From positions 1 through 64,000 of the forward strand of contig JAADGI010000005.1 in assembly GCA_013152415.1 (NCBI GenBank): a stretch of DNA of 64,000 bases, read 5' to 3'. This document shows positions 42,681 to 55,068 of the stretch, piece after piece (positions within the stretch are counted from its first letter, which is position 1; every line of letters begins with the position of its first letter). The position numbers and the translations under genes were made by a program. Under the pieces are notes generated by a model. The model made no database searches. It was not told the DNA's origin and saw nothing but the letters and a program-made list of their open reading frames with translations. The DNA is from Gammaproteobacteria bacterium (GTDB taxonomy: Bacteria; Pseudomonadota; Gammaproteobacteria; HyVt-429).

Positions 42681-45287
42681 ATGAATACTCAACACAAAGG
42701 AACCCAGGTGATGAAAACATCCGGTAAAGCACTATTCGTTTTTACTGGACTATTTTTTGTCTCCCTTAGCTCTTCGGCAGCGACATTAAAGACACTTTCG
42801 TGGCAAGAAGGGAGCGACCAACTGGCGCTGCGGGTGGTCGTAGATGACAAAACCACATTCTCCACCAGTGAATTACAGGGTGGCCAACGGCTACGTGTAA
42901 CACTCGAAAACACCCAACTCCCCAATAAGCCGTTAAATATCGGCAGCAATGGAATTGTAAAGAGTGTCGCTCCCTTTGCTAGCGATGACGGTCGTTCGGT
43001 TAATATTGATATTATGGTCAGCGAACCGGGGACTTTAGAAGTCAATCGCCAGAAAAATGTTTACCTTCTGGTTATCAAGCCAGTAAATACACCATCGACC
43101 CCTGATACCTCCGGGGCACAGGATCAAACCACACCCAACCCGGTTTCTTCAGGCGACACACCAAAGGGTTCGGCACCAAACACCTTAAAGGGAATCAAGT
43201 TCGACACACTGTCCGGGGGGCGTGTTCAGATAAAACTCAACATGTCCCGTCAACCTGCAGAACCGGGTAGTTTCAGTATCAACAAACCCGCCCGCATAGC
43301 GCTGGACTTTTTTGATACCCGAAGCGGCTTTGGAAGTAAGACTATACCTGTAGAGCTAGGCGCCGTGGAAACAATCTCAGCAATTGAAAGCCAGGGACGT
43401 ACACGCATCGTGCTGAATCTTCTGGCACCGGTGGGATACAAAACAAAAATAGAACCCGATGGATTGACTATCGTTATTGATGGCTCCACAGGTCAGCCCA
43501 ATCAAACGGCCCAAAAAACGGGGACGGTCAATTTCGCCAAGCCCACGTCTGATGGATCTCACACCCTGGAGGGCGTGGATTTTCGACGCGGACCTAAGGG
43601 GGAAGGCAAGGTTATCGTTAACCTTTCCGATGATGACGCTGGAATCGACATTAAAGAACAAAGTGGCGAGATTATAATTGACCTATTGAATACCAACTTG
43701 CCCGATAAACTGGAACGCCGGCTGGATGTTGTCGATTTCGCCACACCGGTAAGAACCATTGATACCTTTCGCCACAAAAATAACACCCGCCTGATCATAC
43801 AGGCCAGTGGACGGTTTGATCACCTGGCCTATCAGTCAGGAAACGTTCTCACCATCGAAGTCAAACCTTTTGGCAAGGAAGAAGAGGAAAAACGCAAAGC
43901 GGATGAATTTGGTTACTATGGCGAGACCCTGTCACTTAATTTTCAAAACATCGAAGTGCGGGCCGCCCTGCGCGTGATTGCCGATTTTACCGGGCTCAAT
44001 TTTGTCACCAGCGACACCGTTAAGGGTACGCTAACGTTACGACTCAAGGACGTCCCCTGGGATCAAGCGCTGGATATTATTTTGAGCGCAAAGGGCCTGG
44101 CCAAGCGCGCCAAAGGAAACGTCATCTGGGTAGCACCGGCAGAGGAAATTGCCGAAAAAGAAAAGATTGCACTCAAGGCCAGCAAGGCGGTAGCGGACCT
44201 GGAACCCTTGGTCAGTGAGCTGATACGAATCAACTATGCCAAGGCGTCCGACATCGCTGATCTGCTCCAATCTGTTAAATCAATTTTACCCACTGATGCG
44301 GGTGGCAATAACCTTACCAGCATCTCAGTTGACAGTTTTGAAACTGTCTCAAACAGCCTGCTTTCACCCCGGGGTAATGTCACCGTTGATATCCGCACCA
44401 ATTCCCTTTTGGTCCAGGATACCCGAGCACAGATAAGGGCAGTCAAAAAACTTATCGCTCAATTAGACAGGCCGGTGGAACAGGTGATGATTGAAACCCG
44501 CATTGTCGAGGCCAGTGATGATTTTAGCCGCTCCATAGGTGCCCGGTTTGGTATTACCAACCGCAATCGCTCACTCAATGTCCCCGGTTCTCCCGGGACA
44601 AATGCCGGTGATGCCGTACTCACGGGTCAACTAGAAAACACCGAGGCCATCTATAACGACGACACCTATCTGGTTAATGGTGCAGGACTCAACTTCGACC
44701 TCCCTTCTCCAGGTGTCGATGGCGACCCGGCGGGATCGATAGCCTTTACCCTATTTAAGATTGCATCCACCCATTTACTGGCCCTGGAGCTGAGTGCCCT
44801 GGAGTCTGAAGGCCGCGGCAAAATCATCGCCACACCACGCCTGGTCACCGCCAACGACAAGGAAGCCGTCATTGAACAGGGGGAAGAGCGGATCGTTTCC
44901 ATACCCAGCGCCACAGGGGGAGCTGATTTATTTACCACCCGAATCGTAGAGGCCAAACTCAGGCTTAAGGTGATCCCTCATATCACACCCGACCAAAGCG
45001 TTATTCTTGATGTAGACATTACCAAGGATAATTTTAACTCGCCAACAGGCCCGACCAAGGACACTAAAATGATCCAAACACAGGTCCTGCTCAATAATGG
45101 CGAGACCGTTGTCATTGGCGGCATCTATCAGCAAACTTTGCAAAAGATAGAAAGAAAGATCCCCCTACTGGGCGACATCCCTATACTGGGCAACTTCTTC
45201 AAGAAGAGAGAAAAGCTTGACAATAAGGTGGAACTGTTAATATTCCTAACGCCTCGAATCCTGGCGCAGGAATTAAAGACCCGCTAA
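42681..45287 (+). CDS. pilQ: type IV pilus secretin PilQ
   Basis: Outer-membrane channel for the pilus, 868 residues from ATG 42681 (GAGGGG nine bases upstream). ATG 42711, also with a good site (AAAGGA), would give 858 and a textbook signal peptide MKTSGKALFVF...SSSAA. Two AMIN domains (about 45-125 and 180-265, with more beta repeats after), an STN-type domain near 420-470, N-domain with ADIADLLQSVK-like repeats and the secretin core (about 640-865) ending in the conserved VELLIFLTPRIL. The lengths and order match PilQ. Confidence 0.95.
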   Translation: MNTQHKGTQVMKTSGKALFVFTGLFFVSLSSSAATLKTLSWQEGSDQLALRVVVDDKTTFSTSELQGGQRLRVTLENTQLPNKPLNIGSNGIVKSVAPFASDDGRSVNIDIMVSEPGTLEVNRQKNVYLLVIKPVNTPSTPDTSGAQDQTTPNPVSSGDTPKGSAPNTLKGIKFDTLSGGRVQIKLNMSRQPAEPGSFSINKPARIALDFFDTRSGFGSKTIPVELGAVETISAIESQGRTRIVLNLLAPVGYKTKIEPDGLTIVIDGSTGQPNQTAQKTGTVNFAKPTSDGSHTLEGVDFRRGPKGEGKVIVNLSDDDAGIDIKEQSGEIIIDLLNTNLPDKLERRLDVVDFATPVRTIDTFRHKNNTRLIIQASGRFDHLAYQSGNVLTIEVKPFGKEEEEKRKADEFGYYGETLSLNFQNIEVRAALRVIADFTGLNFVTSDTVKGTLTLRLKDVPWDQALDIILSAKGLAKRAKGNVIWVAPAEEIAEKEKIALKASKAVADLEPLVSELIRINYAKASDIADLLQSVKSILPTDAGGNNLTSISVDSFETVSNSLLSPRGNVTVDIRTNSLLVQDTRAQIRAVKKLIAQLDRPVEQVMIETRIVEASDDFSRSIGARFGITNRNRSLNVPGSPGTNAGDAVLTGQLENTEAIYNDDTYLVNGAGLNFDLPSPGVDGDPAGSIAFTLFKIASTHLLALELSALESEGRGKIIATPRLVTANDKEAVIEQGEERIVSIPSATGGADLFTTRIVEAKLRLKVIPHITPDQSVILDVDITKDNFNSPTGPTKDTKMIQTQVLLNNGETVVIGGIYQQTLQKIERKIPLLGDIPILGNFFKKREKLDNKVELLIFLTPRILAQELKTR

Positions 45288-45438
45288 CAGGCACCCTGGA
45301 ACAACATGGACCTCAGATCATTGCCGCCAAGGTCGGTACGCTAGTACTATCTGCTATTATGGTTTTTTTAAACCCAGGTGATATGCAGTGTATAGACCCT
45401 GCTAAATATCCCGCTGACGTTACACTAAGACACCGGTA

Positions 45439-45951
45439 ATGCCCGAAAGTATCTTCCTCATCGGCCCCATGGGGGCCGGCAAAACCACCATCGGCCGGCA
45501 ACTGGCCAAGATACTAAACATGCGTTTTGTTGACTGTGACCAAGCCATTGAAGAGCGCACAGGCGTCAAGATTCCCGTCATTTTTGAGATTGAAGGTGAA
45601 GCTGGATTCCGTAAAAGGGAGTCCGCCATGTTGAGTGAACTCACCGCCCAACCCAATATCGTGCTCGCTACGGGGGGTGGCGTGATCCTTTCCGAAGATA
45701 ATCGGCGGCTATTGCGCAGCCGGGGACATGTGGTATACCTGCAAACATCAGTGGATACCCAACTGGAAAGAACCCGCAACAGCCGCAATCGCCCTCTACT
45801 GGATACCGAAGATCGCCGTGCCCGACTCGAGGAAATCATGCAACTACGAGCCCCCCTCTACCGTCTGGAGGCGGACCAGATTATCGACACAGAAGGCCGC
45901 TCCCCTACCAAGGCCGCCCAGGTAATAGCAGAAAAAATTGAGGCAAAGTGA
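45439..45951 (+). CDS. aroK: shikimate kinase
   Basis: Phosphorylates shikimate in aromatic amino acid synthesis. Protein of 170 residues. P-loop GPMGAGKTT (9-17), the shikimate-binding DxD region ([11 protein letters not shown], about 33-43), GGG near 79-81 and the lid RNRPLL near 116-121. The 151-base gap after pilQ contains no clear terminator, so it may be partly transcribed with the pil genes. The end overlaps the GTG start of aroB. Confidence 0.96.
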   Translation: MPESIFLIGPMGAGKTTIGRQLAKILNMRFVDCDQAIEERTGVKIPVIFEIEGEAGFRKRESAMLSELTAQPNIVLATGGGVILSEDNRRLLRSRGHVVYLQTSVDTQLERTRNSRNRPLLDTEDRRARLEEIMQLRAPLYRLEADQIIDTEGRSPTKAAQVIAEKIEAK

Positions 45952-47027
45952 ATACCCTGCACGTAGAGCTTCCCGAACGACGCTACCCGATATTCATTGG
46001 TGCCGGGCTATTAGACCAGCCCTCTCTGCTTGAACCCTACATCAAGGGAAAACAGGTGCTGGTGGTCAGTAACGAGACCGTTGCCCCCCTTTATAGCGAA
46101 CGACTTCAGGCCCAAATTAGCCAATATGAAGTACACCACATCATTCTCGCCGATGGTGAACAGTACAAAAATCTCGATACACTCAATACCATTTTTGATG
46201 CCTTGCTCGAGATACCCTGTGACCGGGACGTGACCCTCATTGCTTTGGGTGGTGGCGTTGTGGGGGACATTACAGGATTTGCCGCCGCCAGTTATCAGCG
46301 TGGGGTGGCCTATATTCAGGTTCCGACCACCCTGCTGGCCCAGGTGGACTCCTCGGTTGGGGGGAAAACAGCGGTCAATCACCGGCTGGGTAAGAATATG
46401 ATCGGGGCCTTCTATCAACCCCGCTGTGTCATAGCCGATACCAAGACTTTGGATACCTTGGCCGATCGAGAACTCCGTTCCGGTCTTGCCGAAGTCATAA
46501 AATATGGCCTGATTCGTGATGCTGAATTCTTCGATTGGCTGGAAGAACACCTCGATCAAATCTTGCAACGGGACAACGATGCCCTGGTCTACACCATCGA
46601 GCGCTCATGCCAGAATAAGGCCGATATCGTGAGCCAGGATGAACATGAGGCGGGTATACGCGCCATCCTCAATCTTGGCCACACCTTTGGCCACGCCATA
46701 GAAACTGGCATGGGCTACGGTGCATGGTTACACGGTGAGGCTATTGCTGCGGGCATGGTCATGGCCGCTGATCTTTCACGACGTAGCGGCTGGCTGTCCG
46801 AATCAAAGTTTAAACGGATCGAGACACTCATCCATCGGGCCGGACTCCCGACTGTGGCCCCAGATGAAATAACCGAATCTCGTTTTCTGGATCTCATGGC
46901 CGTAGATAAAAAGGTCCACGCGGGCCAGCTACGGCTAATTCTATTACAAGACATCGGCCAGGCCATTATCAGTGATGACTTTGATCAAGCGCTGCTCAAG
47001 CAAACCCTAAACAGGGTGCCGGGCTGA
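45948..47027 (+). CDS. aroB: 3-dehydroquinate synthase
   Basis: Makes 3-dehydroquinate from DAHP with NAD and a metal ion. Protein of 359 residues, starting at GTG 45948, which overlaps the aroK stop. [11 protein letters not shown] near 101-111 is the NAD-binding motif; metal-ligand residues lie in the EVIKYG region near 182 and in [11 protein letters not shown] near 245-255. Common neighbour of aroK. A GC stem-loop with a TGAA loop overlaps its stop codon. Confidence 0.97.
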   Translation: MNTLHVELPERRYPIFIGAGLLDQPSLLEPYIKGKQVLVVSNETVAPLYSERLQAQISQYEVHHIILADGEQYKNLDTLNTIFDALLEIPCDRDVTLIALGGGVVGDITGFAAASYQRGVAYIQVPTTLLAQVDSSVGGKTAVNHRLGKNMIGAFYQPRCVIADTKTLDTLADRELRSGLAEVIKYGLIRDAEFFDWLEEHLDQILQRDNDALVYTIERSCQNKADIVSQDEHEAGIRAILNLGHTFGHAIETGMGYGAWLHGEAIAAGMVMAADLSRRSGWLSESKFKRIETLIHRAGLPTVAPDEITESRFLDLMAVDKKVHAGQLRLILLQDIGQAIISDDFDQALLKQTLNRVPG

Positions 47028-47034
47028 AGCCCGG
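47019..47034. repeat. stem-loop over the aroB stop codon
   Basis: CCGGGC (47019-47024) pairs with GCCCGG (47029-47034) around TGAA. No T-run follows. Similar in style to the palindrome at 31869-31888; possibly a REP-like element or an mRNA-end structure. Confidence 0.4.
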
Positions 47035-47106
47035 TGATAAACCTGCAGCTATACCGACAAGCCCCCGTTTCCATCGTCCACCATCTGCGGTAGGGTAGGC
47101 GGCAAC

Positions 47107-48258
47107 ATGCCTGAACTTGCCCCCTATGCCGCCAGCGATGCCCACTCACAAGGGCGCCGTCACCCGGAACCGGCCCCTTCTCACCGTGGAGAATTTCAAC
47201 GGGACCGCGATCGTGTCATCCATTCCACCGCATTCCGTCGCCTGGAATACAAAACCCAGGTATTTGTTAATCACGAAGGTGATCTGTTTCGTACCCGCCT
47301 GACCCATTCCATCGAAGTGGCACAGATCGGTCGATCGGTGGCCCGCGCCCTGAGACTCAATGAAGACCTCACCGAGGCCATCAGTCTGGCCCATGATCTG
47401 GGGCACACACCCTTTGGCCATACGGGTCAAGATGCCTTGAATGCCTGCATGAGTGAACAAGGGGGATTTGAACACAACCTGCAATCCCTACGGGTCGTTG
47501 ACCAACTCGAAGAAAAATACGCAGAATTTCCAGGCTTAAATCTCACCTTTGAAACGCGTGAAGGTATCTTAAAACACTGTTCCATAAAGAATGCCACCAC
47601 CTTAGGCGACATCGGTGATCGTTTCATCAACCATAAACAGGCCAGCCTGGAAGCACAACTTGCCAATGTGGCCGATGAGATTGCCTACAACAACCATGAT
47701 GTGGACGATGGCCTGCGCTATGGACTCATCACTATCGAACAGCTACAGGAGGTAGCGCTGTTTGCTGAACAATACAAATGCGTGTCGCAAAAATATCCTG
47801 GCCTGGATGAGCGACGGCACATCCATGAAACCATACGCCGCATGATCAACCATGTGGTAGTCAACCTCATCGACCACAGCCAAACCCTGCTCACCCAGTC
47901 TGCAGTGGCCCATATTGACGATGTCCGCGGTGCCGGACACGCGTTGATCGACTACGATACCGAGGTCAGGGAAAAGACTCTGGAGCTCAAGCAATTTCTG
48001 CGCAAGCACCTATATAATCACTACCGGGTAAGGCGCATGAGTCACAAGGCCGCCCGAGTCATAGAACAACTCTTTGACGCCTTCATGGAAGACTATCGAA
48101 TATTGCCCCCCCAATATCAAAAACGAATCCAGGCCTGTGATGACCCCGATGGCAAAACCGGATGGGCTCGAATCGTGGCGGACTACATCGCCGGCATGAC
48201 CGACCGCTACGCCATCGCCGAGCATTCCCGCCTGTTTGATCCACCGAGACCTACTTGA
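47107..48258 (+). CDS. dgt: dGTP triphosphohydrolase-like HD protein
   Basis: Metal-dependent HD-domain hydrolase of 383 residues that probably cleaves deoxynucleoside triphosphates to the nucleoside and tripolyphosphate. HD ligands are seen as RLTHSIEV near 73-80 and [14 protein letters not shown] near 97-110, followed by [19 protein letters not shown] near 190. It belongs to the shorter dgt-like group rather than the 500-residue enterobacterial Dgt. GGGTAGG stands before the ATG. It sits between aroB and gltB, where many relatives carry an SPOR-domain gene as well; none is present here. Confidence 0.88.
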   Translation: MPELAPYAASDAHSQGRRHPEPAPSHRGEFQRDRDRVIHSTAFRRLEYKTQVFVNHEGDLFRTRLTHSIEVAQIGRSVARALRLNEDLTEAISLAHDLGHTPFGHTGQDALNACMSEQGGFEHNLQSLRVVDQLEEKYAEFPGLNLTFETREGILKHCSIKNATTLGDIGDRFINHKQASLEAQLANVADEIAYNNHDVDDGLRYGLITIEQLQEVALFAEQYKCVSQKYPGLDERRHIHETIRRMINHVVVNLIDHSQTLLTQSAVAHIDDVRGAGHALIDYDTEVREKTLELKQFLRKHLYNHYRVRRMSHKAARVIEQLFDAFMEDYRILPPQYQKRIQACDDPDGKTGWARIVADYIAGMTDRYAIAEHSRLFDPPRPT

Positions 48259-48294
48259 GATAAAACATAAGAAAGAAGATATAGGGGGAGGTCA

Positions 48295-48432
48295 ATGCCA
48301 TTCGGGTTGGAACTATTTAATAATTTAGGTATCCCCCGACACGCTATCCCAGAATCAACCCCACCATCAACAGTGGTGGGGAGAGGCAAAAGACAAGGCC
48401 CCGATATTCCGAAGATGCTGTATACAAGGTGA
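48295..48432 (+). CDS. possible 45-residue ORF
   Basis: ATG at 48295 follows GGGGGAGG closely (three bases between), and the frame runs to TGA 48430-48432, adjoining the end of the minus-strand secreted-protein gene. The product starts MPFGLELFNN and has no recognised family; the close spacing of the ribosome site and the hairpin inside the frame (48359-48381) weaken the case. Confidence 0.22.
   Translation: MPFGLELFNNLGIPRHAIPESTPPSTVVGRGKRQGPDIPKMLYTR
48359..48381. other. stem-loop between convergent genes
   Basis: CCCCACCA (48359-48366) pairs perfectly with TGGTGGGG (48374-48381). It lies between dgt and the minus-strand small secreted gene, where a shared terminator is expected, but no T-run follows on either strand. 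Confidence 0.4.
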
Positions 48433-48702
48433 TCAGTTTGGTTGGATCGGGGTCGGGATTTGTGGACCGCCCTGGGGTGAACCACCCCCTGAAGATGACC
48501 CAGAACCGGAGTTCCTGTTGTCGTCCCAGTTTCTGTATTTTTTGCTTTCCTTTCTTGCCCAGTTGTTGTCCTTGTCATCATCGGTGGTGCTACAATAATC
48601 ACAAACCACGTCTCCCGGTTGTGGTGCATTATTGCTACCGGCCATCAATGCACCCGTGCTGAAAAACATTCCAAGAACCATTGCCCTCAACAAAATCTTC
48701 AT
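48433..48702 (-). CDS. small secreted Gly/Ser-rich protein
   Basis: Protein of 89 residues from ATG 48700-48702, which has a strong GGGGGGAAAG site in front. A signal peptide (about 1-20, ending ALMAG) is followed by a short mature chain with one CxxC-type pair (CDYC), an acidic run (TTDDDKDNN), a basic run and a Gly/Ser/Pro-rich tail. No family recognised. Cys pairing or metal binding through CDYC is possible. A longer in-frame start (48759) lacks a ribosome site. It is alone on the minus strand between dgt and gltB. Confidence 0.6.
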   Translation of the reverse strand: MKILLRAMVLGMFFSTGALMAGSNNAPQPGDVVCDYCSTTDDDKDNNWARKESKKYRNWDDNRNSGSGSSSGGGSPQGGPQIPTPIQPN

Positions 48703-49095
48703 CTTTCCCCCCATAAATTCCAGGCCAGACAAACAAAGGCCGATGATACAATTGCCCATTACCTTGTCTGTGAATTGATTACAAAGGGGTTTACGGCCAA
48801 CTTGTTGAAAACTTTAGCCTTGTTGTATACGAGTGTAAGACAAGTGCAACCTGTCAAGCGATTGATTTTACACATAAAACAGTGATTTTAGCCCGCCTTG
48901 AGGACCCTGCTCCTCCACGGGCGGAAGGTATCGGGGCTTCCCCACATTTTACCTGGGTTTCATTGAACCCTACTCCCCCAAACCGGTATACTTTGCGCCC
49001 TTTGCCTGCACACCCAGGCGGGGTTCCCGCCTGCCCGGCCCGGCACTTGTGTGACGGGCAGGATTCGAACATTAACTTTTTGAAGTTGAACGCCC
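48703..49095. other. gltB upstream region
   Basis: About 390 bases between the minus-strand secreted-protein gene and gltB. The right part holds a promoter and a strongly structured leader described separately. In the left part I see no gene, only AT-rich sequence that must carry the promoter of the secreted-protein gene. Confidence 0.45.
48963..48992 (+). promoter_or_regulatory. promoter of gltB
   Basis: TTGAAC (48963-48968), an 18-base spacer and TATACT (48987-48992); four and five of six consensus bases. Transcription would start near 48999, giving a leader of about 97 bases. No sigma-54 -24/-12 pair was found. Confidence 0.45.
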
Positions 49096-49097
49096 GT
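49015..49097 (+). promoter_or_regulatory. structured gltB leader with competing stems
   Basis: Three perfect inverted repeats overlap in series. Stem 1: CAGGCGGG (49015-49022) with CCCGCCTG (49026-49033). Stem 2: CCTGCCCG (49030-49037) with CGGGCAGG (49055-49062). Stem 3: ACGGGC (49054-49059) with GCCCGT (49092-49097). Stem 2 cannot form together with stem 1 or stem 3, and stem 3 covers the GTG start of gltB (49096-49098). This is the layout of an attenuator or riboswitch-like control, but no known riboswitch class is recognised. Confidence 0.45.
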
Positions 49098-52000
49098 GAG
49101 TAAGAACACCCCCATCTGCGGCGGCCTATACCGCCCGGAGTTTGAAAAAGACAGTTGCGGCTTTGGCCTGATCGCCCAGATGGACGGGAAGCCGAGCCAT
49201 TGGCTGGTGCAAACCGCCATCGACTCCCTGGCCTGCCTCACCCACCGTGGTGCGGTGGCGGCAGACGGCAAGACCGGTGATGGTTGTGGACTATTGCTGC
49301 AGAAACCGGATGAGTTCCTGCGCACGGTAGCCGACGAGACCAATATTTCACTTGGCAAGCGCTATGCCGTAGGCATGGTATTTTTGAGTACCGATACCCA
49401 GTTAGCGGAGCAGGCCAAAAAACAACTTGAAACTGAATTGGCCCAAGCCGGTCTGTCTGTTGCCGGATGGCGCACCCCACCCATCGACCCCCAGGCCTGT
49501 GGCGAAGAAGCTCTGGCGTCGCGCCCCCATATTGAACAGCTCTTCGTCAACGCTCCGCAAGACATGGATACCAGCGACTTTGAGCGCAAACTGTTTGTTG
49601 CCCGTCGACGCACAGAAAAGGCTATCGCTGACAACGATGACACCTTTTATATTCCCAGCCTGTCATCCAAGCTGCTCTCCTACAAAGGTTTGGTCATGCC
49701 TGGAAATCTGTCCCAGTTCTATGGCGACCTCAATGATCCCCGGCTGAAATCAGCGCTGTGTGTATTTCATCAGCGCTTTTCAACCAACACCTGGCCCCAG
49801 TGGCGATTGGCACAACCCTTTCGTCTGCTTGCCCACAATGGTGAAATCAACACCATTCAGGGCAATCGCAACTGGTCCGTGGCCCGGGGCCACAAGTTTG
49901 AAACCCCGCTCATAAAAGATATGACCGACATCCGGCCCCTGGTCTCCATGAGCGGTTCGGACTCCAGCAGTCTGGATAATATGTTGGAAGTCTTGCTTGC
50001 GGGCGACATGGACATCTTTCGCGCCATGCAACTTCTGATTCCACCGGCTTGGCAAAACGTACAAACCATGGACCCGGATCTGCGCGCCTTTCATGAATAC
50101 AACTCTATGCACATGGAGCCCTGGGACGGTCCTGCCGGTATCGTACTCACCGATGGCCGACATGCAGCCTGTGTCATGGACCGCAATGGCCTGCGCCCAG
50201 CCCGTTACGTCATCACCCAGGATCGCCATATCACCCTGGCTTCGGAGATCGGTGTCTATGACTACCAACCCGAAGATGTGGTGGCCAAAGGCCGCCTCAA
50301 ACCCGGCCAGATGATTGCTGTCGACACCGAAACCGGCAAGCTTCTTCTGCCCGAAGATATTGAACAATCGCTCAAGCAGCGCCACCCCTATCGACAGTGG
50401 CTCAACGACCATGTGGCCCGCATCAAATCAGTATTGGGCGAAGAAGTGAATTGCAACGTGGCCATGAACCCGGCCACCCTGGACATCTATCAAAAAATGT
50501 TCCAGGTCAGCTTTGAAGAACGAGATCAGGTATTACGAGTGCTGGCCGAGGCAGGTCAGGAGGCTATCGGCTCCATGGGGGACGACACCCCTTTGCCGGT
50601 GCTATCAAAACAGGTGCGCTCTCTGTATGACTACTTTCGCCAGCAATTTGCCCAAGTAACCAATCCTCCCATCGACCCACTACGGGAACAGATTGTCATG
50701 TCTTTGGAGACCTGCTTTGGTCGCGAAAAGAATTTATTCGAAGAAACGCCCGAACACGCCCATCGGTTGCTGGTCAATTCACCGGTATTGTCCACCAGCA
50801 AGTTTAATCAACTCCTGTCCTTCGATGACCCGGCCTATGCCCACGTCCGAATCGATCTGAACTACTTAGTTGACGAAACTCTGGAGACCGCCATTCATCG
50901 TGTCTGCGATGAAGCGGTTGAGGCAATCAATGGCAAGGCCACTATTGTGGTACTCAGTGATCGTGATATCAGCCGTGATAAGCTACCCATACACGCCCTG
51001 CTCGCCACCGGTGCCGTCCATCATCGACTTATCGCCGAGGGCCTGCGTTGTGATGCCAACATCGTGGTAGAAACGGCCACCGCACGAGACTCCCATCACT
51101 TTGCCACCCTGATCACCTATGGTGCAACAGCCGTTTATCCCTACATGGCCTACGACTGCCTATGCGATATGTTGCGTAGCAAAGAGATTACCGGTATCGA
51201 CGCGGTCAAACTGACGCAAAACTATCGCAAGGGCATCAACAAGGGCCTGCATAAAATTATCTCCAAGATGGGTATCGCCACTATTGCCAGCTACAGGGGG
51301 TCCCAGTTGTGTGAGGCGGTGGGCCTCAGCCAGGAAATAGTCGATCTTTGTTTTAAAGGCACCACTTGCCGCATCCAGGGAACCCCGTTTTCAGAACTGG
51401 AAGCTGACCAGCGACAGTTGTCAAAACTTGCCTGGAATCCACGCAAGAGCATTGCCCAGGGTGGTTTATTAAAATATGTGCATGGTGGGGAATACCACGC
51501 CTACAACCCTGATGTTATAAAAACCATTCACGCTGCAGTGCAAAACAGTGACTATAAGAAATACAAGGTCTTTAGCCGATTGGTCGATGACCGCGCACCA
51601 GCGGTACTGCGGGACCTACTGCAACTCAAACCCACAGACAAACCCATCCCCCTGAAGGAAGTGGAACCCATCGAGGATATCCTGGTCAGGTTCGATTCGG
51701 CGGGGATGTCTCTGGGTGCCCTTTCACCCGATGCCCACGAAACCCTGGCCAAGGCTATGAACCGCCTCGGTGGACGATCGAACTCTGGTGAAGGGGGCGA
51801 AGACCCCGAGCGTTATGTTGACCGCGACCGCTACTCGAAAATCAAACAAGTGGCCTCGGGCCGCTTCGGTGTGACACCGGCCTATTTGGTCAATGCCGAA
51901 GTGTTGCAAATCAAAGTCGCCCAAGGCGCCAAACCGGGCGAAGGCGGCCAATTACCGGGTCATAAAGTCGACGAATTTATTGCTCGCTTGCGCTTCTCTC

Positions 52001-53568
52001 GTCCCGGGGTAGCATTGATCTCACCACCACCCCATCACGACATCTATTCTATAGAGGACCTGGCGCAACTGATCTTTGATCTCAAACAGGTCAACCCCGA
52101 TGCCCTGGTGTCGGTAAAGTTGGTAGCAGAGGCCGGGGTCGGCACCATCGCCGCCGGTGTGGCTAAGGCCTATGCAGATCTCATCACCATCTCCGGCTAC
52201 GATGGCGGCACCGGTGCCAGCCCACTCACCAGCGTCAAGTACGCGGGCAGTCCCTGGGAATTGGGGCTTACCGAAACCCACCAAATTTTGCGTGCCAATA
52301 ATCTACGCGATAAGGTGCGGGTACAAACCGACGGTGGACTCAAGACCGGCCTGGACGTGATCAAGGCCGCTATCCTCGGTGCCGAGAGTTTTGGCTTTGG
52401 CACCATGCCCATGGTGGCCCTGGGCTGTAAATATCTACGCATCTGTCACCTCAACAACTGTGCTACCGGCATTGCCACCCAGAATGACACCCTGCGTAAG
52501 AATCATTTCATCGGTGACGTCGAAATGGTAATGAACTATTTTCGCTTTGTGGCCGAGGATACCCGTGAGCATATGGCGGCCCTGGGCATCCGCAAACTCA
52601 CCGACCTCATTGGTCGCACCGACTTGCTGCAACAAGACGGCGCCCAAACTCGTAAACAACACAAATTGGATCTAAGCCCCATACTCTCCGACGCGGGGGT
52701 GCCCAAAGACAAGCCGCAATTCTGCCAACAAGCCAGGAATGTCCCTTTCGATAAAGCAGAACTTGCTGAAACTATGGTTGCAGATACACTGTCTGCCATC
52801 GACTCTATGGGTGGTGGTGAATTTCACTACCCGATTCATAACGTTAGTCGTTCCATCGGTGCACGCCTGTCGGGTGAGATCGCCAAACGCCATGGCAATC
52901 AAGGTATGGCCGACTCCCCCATCAACATCTACTTGAAGGGTTCCGCAGGTCAAAGTCTCGGGGTGTGGAATGCCGGTGGCTTGAACATTCACCTTGAAGG
53001 CGATGCCAACGACTATGTGGGCAAGGGCATGGCCGGTGGCAAGATCGTTATCCGTCCCCCCAAAGGGTCCAGTTTTAAAAGCAATGAAACCACCATCATC
53101 GGCAATACCTGCCTGTATGGTGCCACCGGCGGAAAGCTGTTTGCCGCCGGTCTGGCAGGGGAACGTTTTGGAGTGCGCAACTCGGGTTGTCACGCGGTGG
53201 TAGAAGGGATCGGTGACCACGGCTGTGAATACATGACCGGTGGTGTGATCACCGTGCTGGGCCCAACAGGTCTCAATTTCGGCGCCGGCATGACCGGTGG
53301 GTTTGCCTTTGTGCTCGACCTGGACAACAGCTTTGTGCGCCACTACAACCACGAACTGGTGGACATCCACTGCATTACCCCGGAAAACATGGAGGCCCAC
53401 CGCAACTATCTACGTGGCATGATTAAAGAGTTTGTAGATGAGACCGCAAGCCCTTGGGGGAAAACTCTATTGGATGATTTCGACAACAAGGCACGGCATT
53501 TTTGGTTAGTCAAACCTACGGCGGCAAACCTGGAGACCTTATTGGAAACCCTACTCCAGGCAGCATGA
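49096..53568 (+). CDS. gltB: glutamate synthase, large subunit
   Basis: NADPH-dependent glutamate synthase alpha subunit of 1490 residues, close to the E. coli length. A propeptide of 20 residues precedes the glutaminase nucleophile Cys21 (SCGFGL), followed by the class II amidotransferase domain (about 21-430), a central domain, the FMN-binding synthase domain (about 830-1200, with [13 protein letters not shown] and [11 protein letters not shown]) with the 3Fe-4S cysteines near [12 protein letters not shown], and the C-terminal GXGXG-type beta helix. It makes glutamate from glutamine and 2-oxoglutarate. Start GTG at 49096, with a weak ribosome site. Confidence 0.97.
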   Translation: MSKNTPICGGLYRPEFEKDSCGFGLIAQMDGKPSHWLVQTAIDSLACLTHRGAVAADGKTGDGCGLLLQKPDEFLRTVADETNISLGKRYAVGMVFLSTDTQLAEQAKKQLETELAQAGLSVAGWRTPPIDPQACGEEALASRPHIEQLFVNAPQDMDTSDFERKLFVARRRTEKAIADNDDTFYIPSLSSKLLSYKGLVMPGNLSQFYGDLNDPRLKSALCVFHQRFSTNTWPQWRLAQPFRLLAHNGEINTIQGNRNWSVARGHKFETPLIKDMTDIRPLVSMSGSDSSSLDNMLEVLLAGDMDIFRAMQLLIPPAWQNVQTMDPDLRAFHEYNSMHMEPWDGPAGIVLTDGRHAACVMDRNGLRPARYVITQDRHITLASEIGVYDYQPEDVVAKGRLKPGQMIAVDTETGKLLLPEDIEQSLKQRHPYRQWLNDHVARIKSVLGEEVNCNVAMNPATLDIYQKMFQVSFEERDQVLRVLAEAGQEAIGSMGDDTPLPVLSKQVRSLYDYFRQQFAQVTNPPIDPLREQIVMSLETCFGREKNLFEETPEHAHRLLVNSPVLSTSKFNQLLSFDDPAYAHVRIDLNYLVDETLETAIHRVCDEAVEAINGKATIVVLSDRDISRDKLPIHALLATGAVHHRLIAEGLRCDANIVVETATARDSHHFATLITYGATAVYPYMAYDCLCDMLRSKEITGIDAVKLTQNYRKGINKGLHKIISKMGIATIASYRGSQLCEAVGLSQEIVDLCFKGTTCRIQGTPFSELEADQRQLSKLAWNPRKSIAQGGLLKYVHGGEYHAYNPDVIKTIHAAVQNSDYKKYKVFSRLVDDRAPAVLRDLLQLKPTDKPIPLKEVEPIEDILVRFDSAGMSLGALSPDAHETLAKAMNRLGGRSNSGEGGEDPERYVDRDRYSKIKQVASGRFGVTPAYLVNAEVLQIKVAQGAKPGEGGQLPGHKVDEFIARLRFSRPGVALISPPPHHDIYSIEDLAQLIFDLKQVNPDALVSVKLVAEAGVGTIAAGVAKAYADLITISGYDGGTGASPLTSVKYAGSPWELGLTETHQILRANNLRDKVRVQTDGGLKTGLDVIKAAILGAESFGFGTMPMVALGCKYLRICHLNNCATGIATQNDTLRKNHFIGDVEMVMNYFRFVAEDTREHMAALGIRKLTDLIGRTDLLQQDGAQTRKQHKLDLSPILSDAGVPKDKPQFCQQARNVPFDKAELAETMVADTLSAIDSMGGGEFHYPIHNVSRSIGARLSGEIAKRHGNQGMADSPINIYLKGSAGQSLGVWNAGGLNIHLEGDANDYVGKGMAGGKIVIRPPKGSSFKSNETTIIGNTCLYGATGGKLFAAGLAGERFGVRNSGCHAVVEGIGDHGCEYMTGGVITVLGPTGLNFGAGMTGGFAFVLDLDNSFVRHYNHELVDIHCITPENMEAHRNYLRGMIKEFVDETASPWGKTLLDDFDNKARHFWLVKPTAANLETLLETLLQAA

Positions 53569-53648
53569 ATAAAAGCAACGACACTGACGAGATAAAGGCT
53601 CAACACCAAACACGCCTCAAGCAAGTACGGGTGTTTGGGCACTCATAA
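53565..53648 (+). CDS. possible 27-residue ORF coupling gltB to gltD
   Basis: ATG at 53565 overlaps the gltB stop (ATGA) and the frame ends at TAA 53646-53648, three bases before the gltD ATG. The product starts [10 protein letters not shown] and is highly charged. gltD itself lacks a clear ribosome site, so ribosomes passing through this frame could reinitiate at gltD. Nothing beyond the overlaps supports it. Confidence 0.3.
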   Translation: MNKSNDTDEIKAQHQTRLKQVRVFGHS

Positions 53649-55061
<1,413 letters not shown>

Positions 55062-55068
55062 TAGCTCT

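Noticed and set aside
48999..49060. Sigma-54 promoter for gltB (GGCAC near 49042)
   Set aside because: No TTGC at the required -12 spacing.
49051..49073. Minus-strand stretch GTTCGAATCCTGCCCGTCAC resembling the T-arm and 3' end of a tRNA near gltB
   Set aside because: The T-stem partner, anticodon arm and D-arm are missing and the 5' acceptor strand is not there. It might be a tRNA fragment or attachment-site relic, but chance and the leader stems explain it as well.
52672..53400. 242-codon minus-strand ORF inside gltB
   Set aside because: Shadow of gltB; no ribosome site or family likeness.
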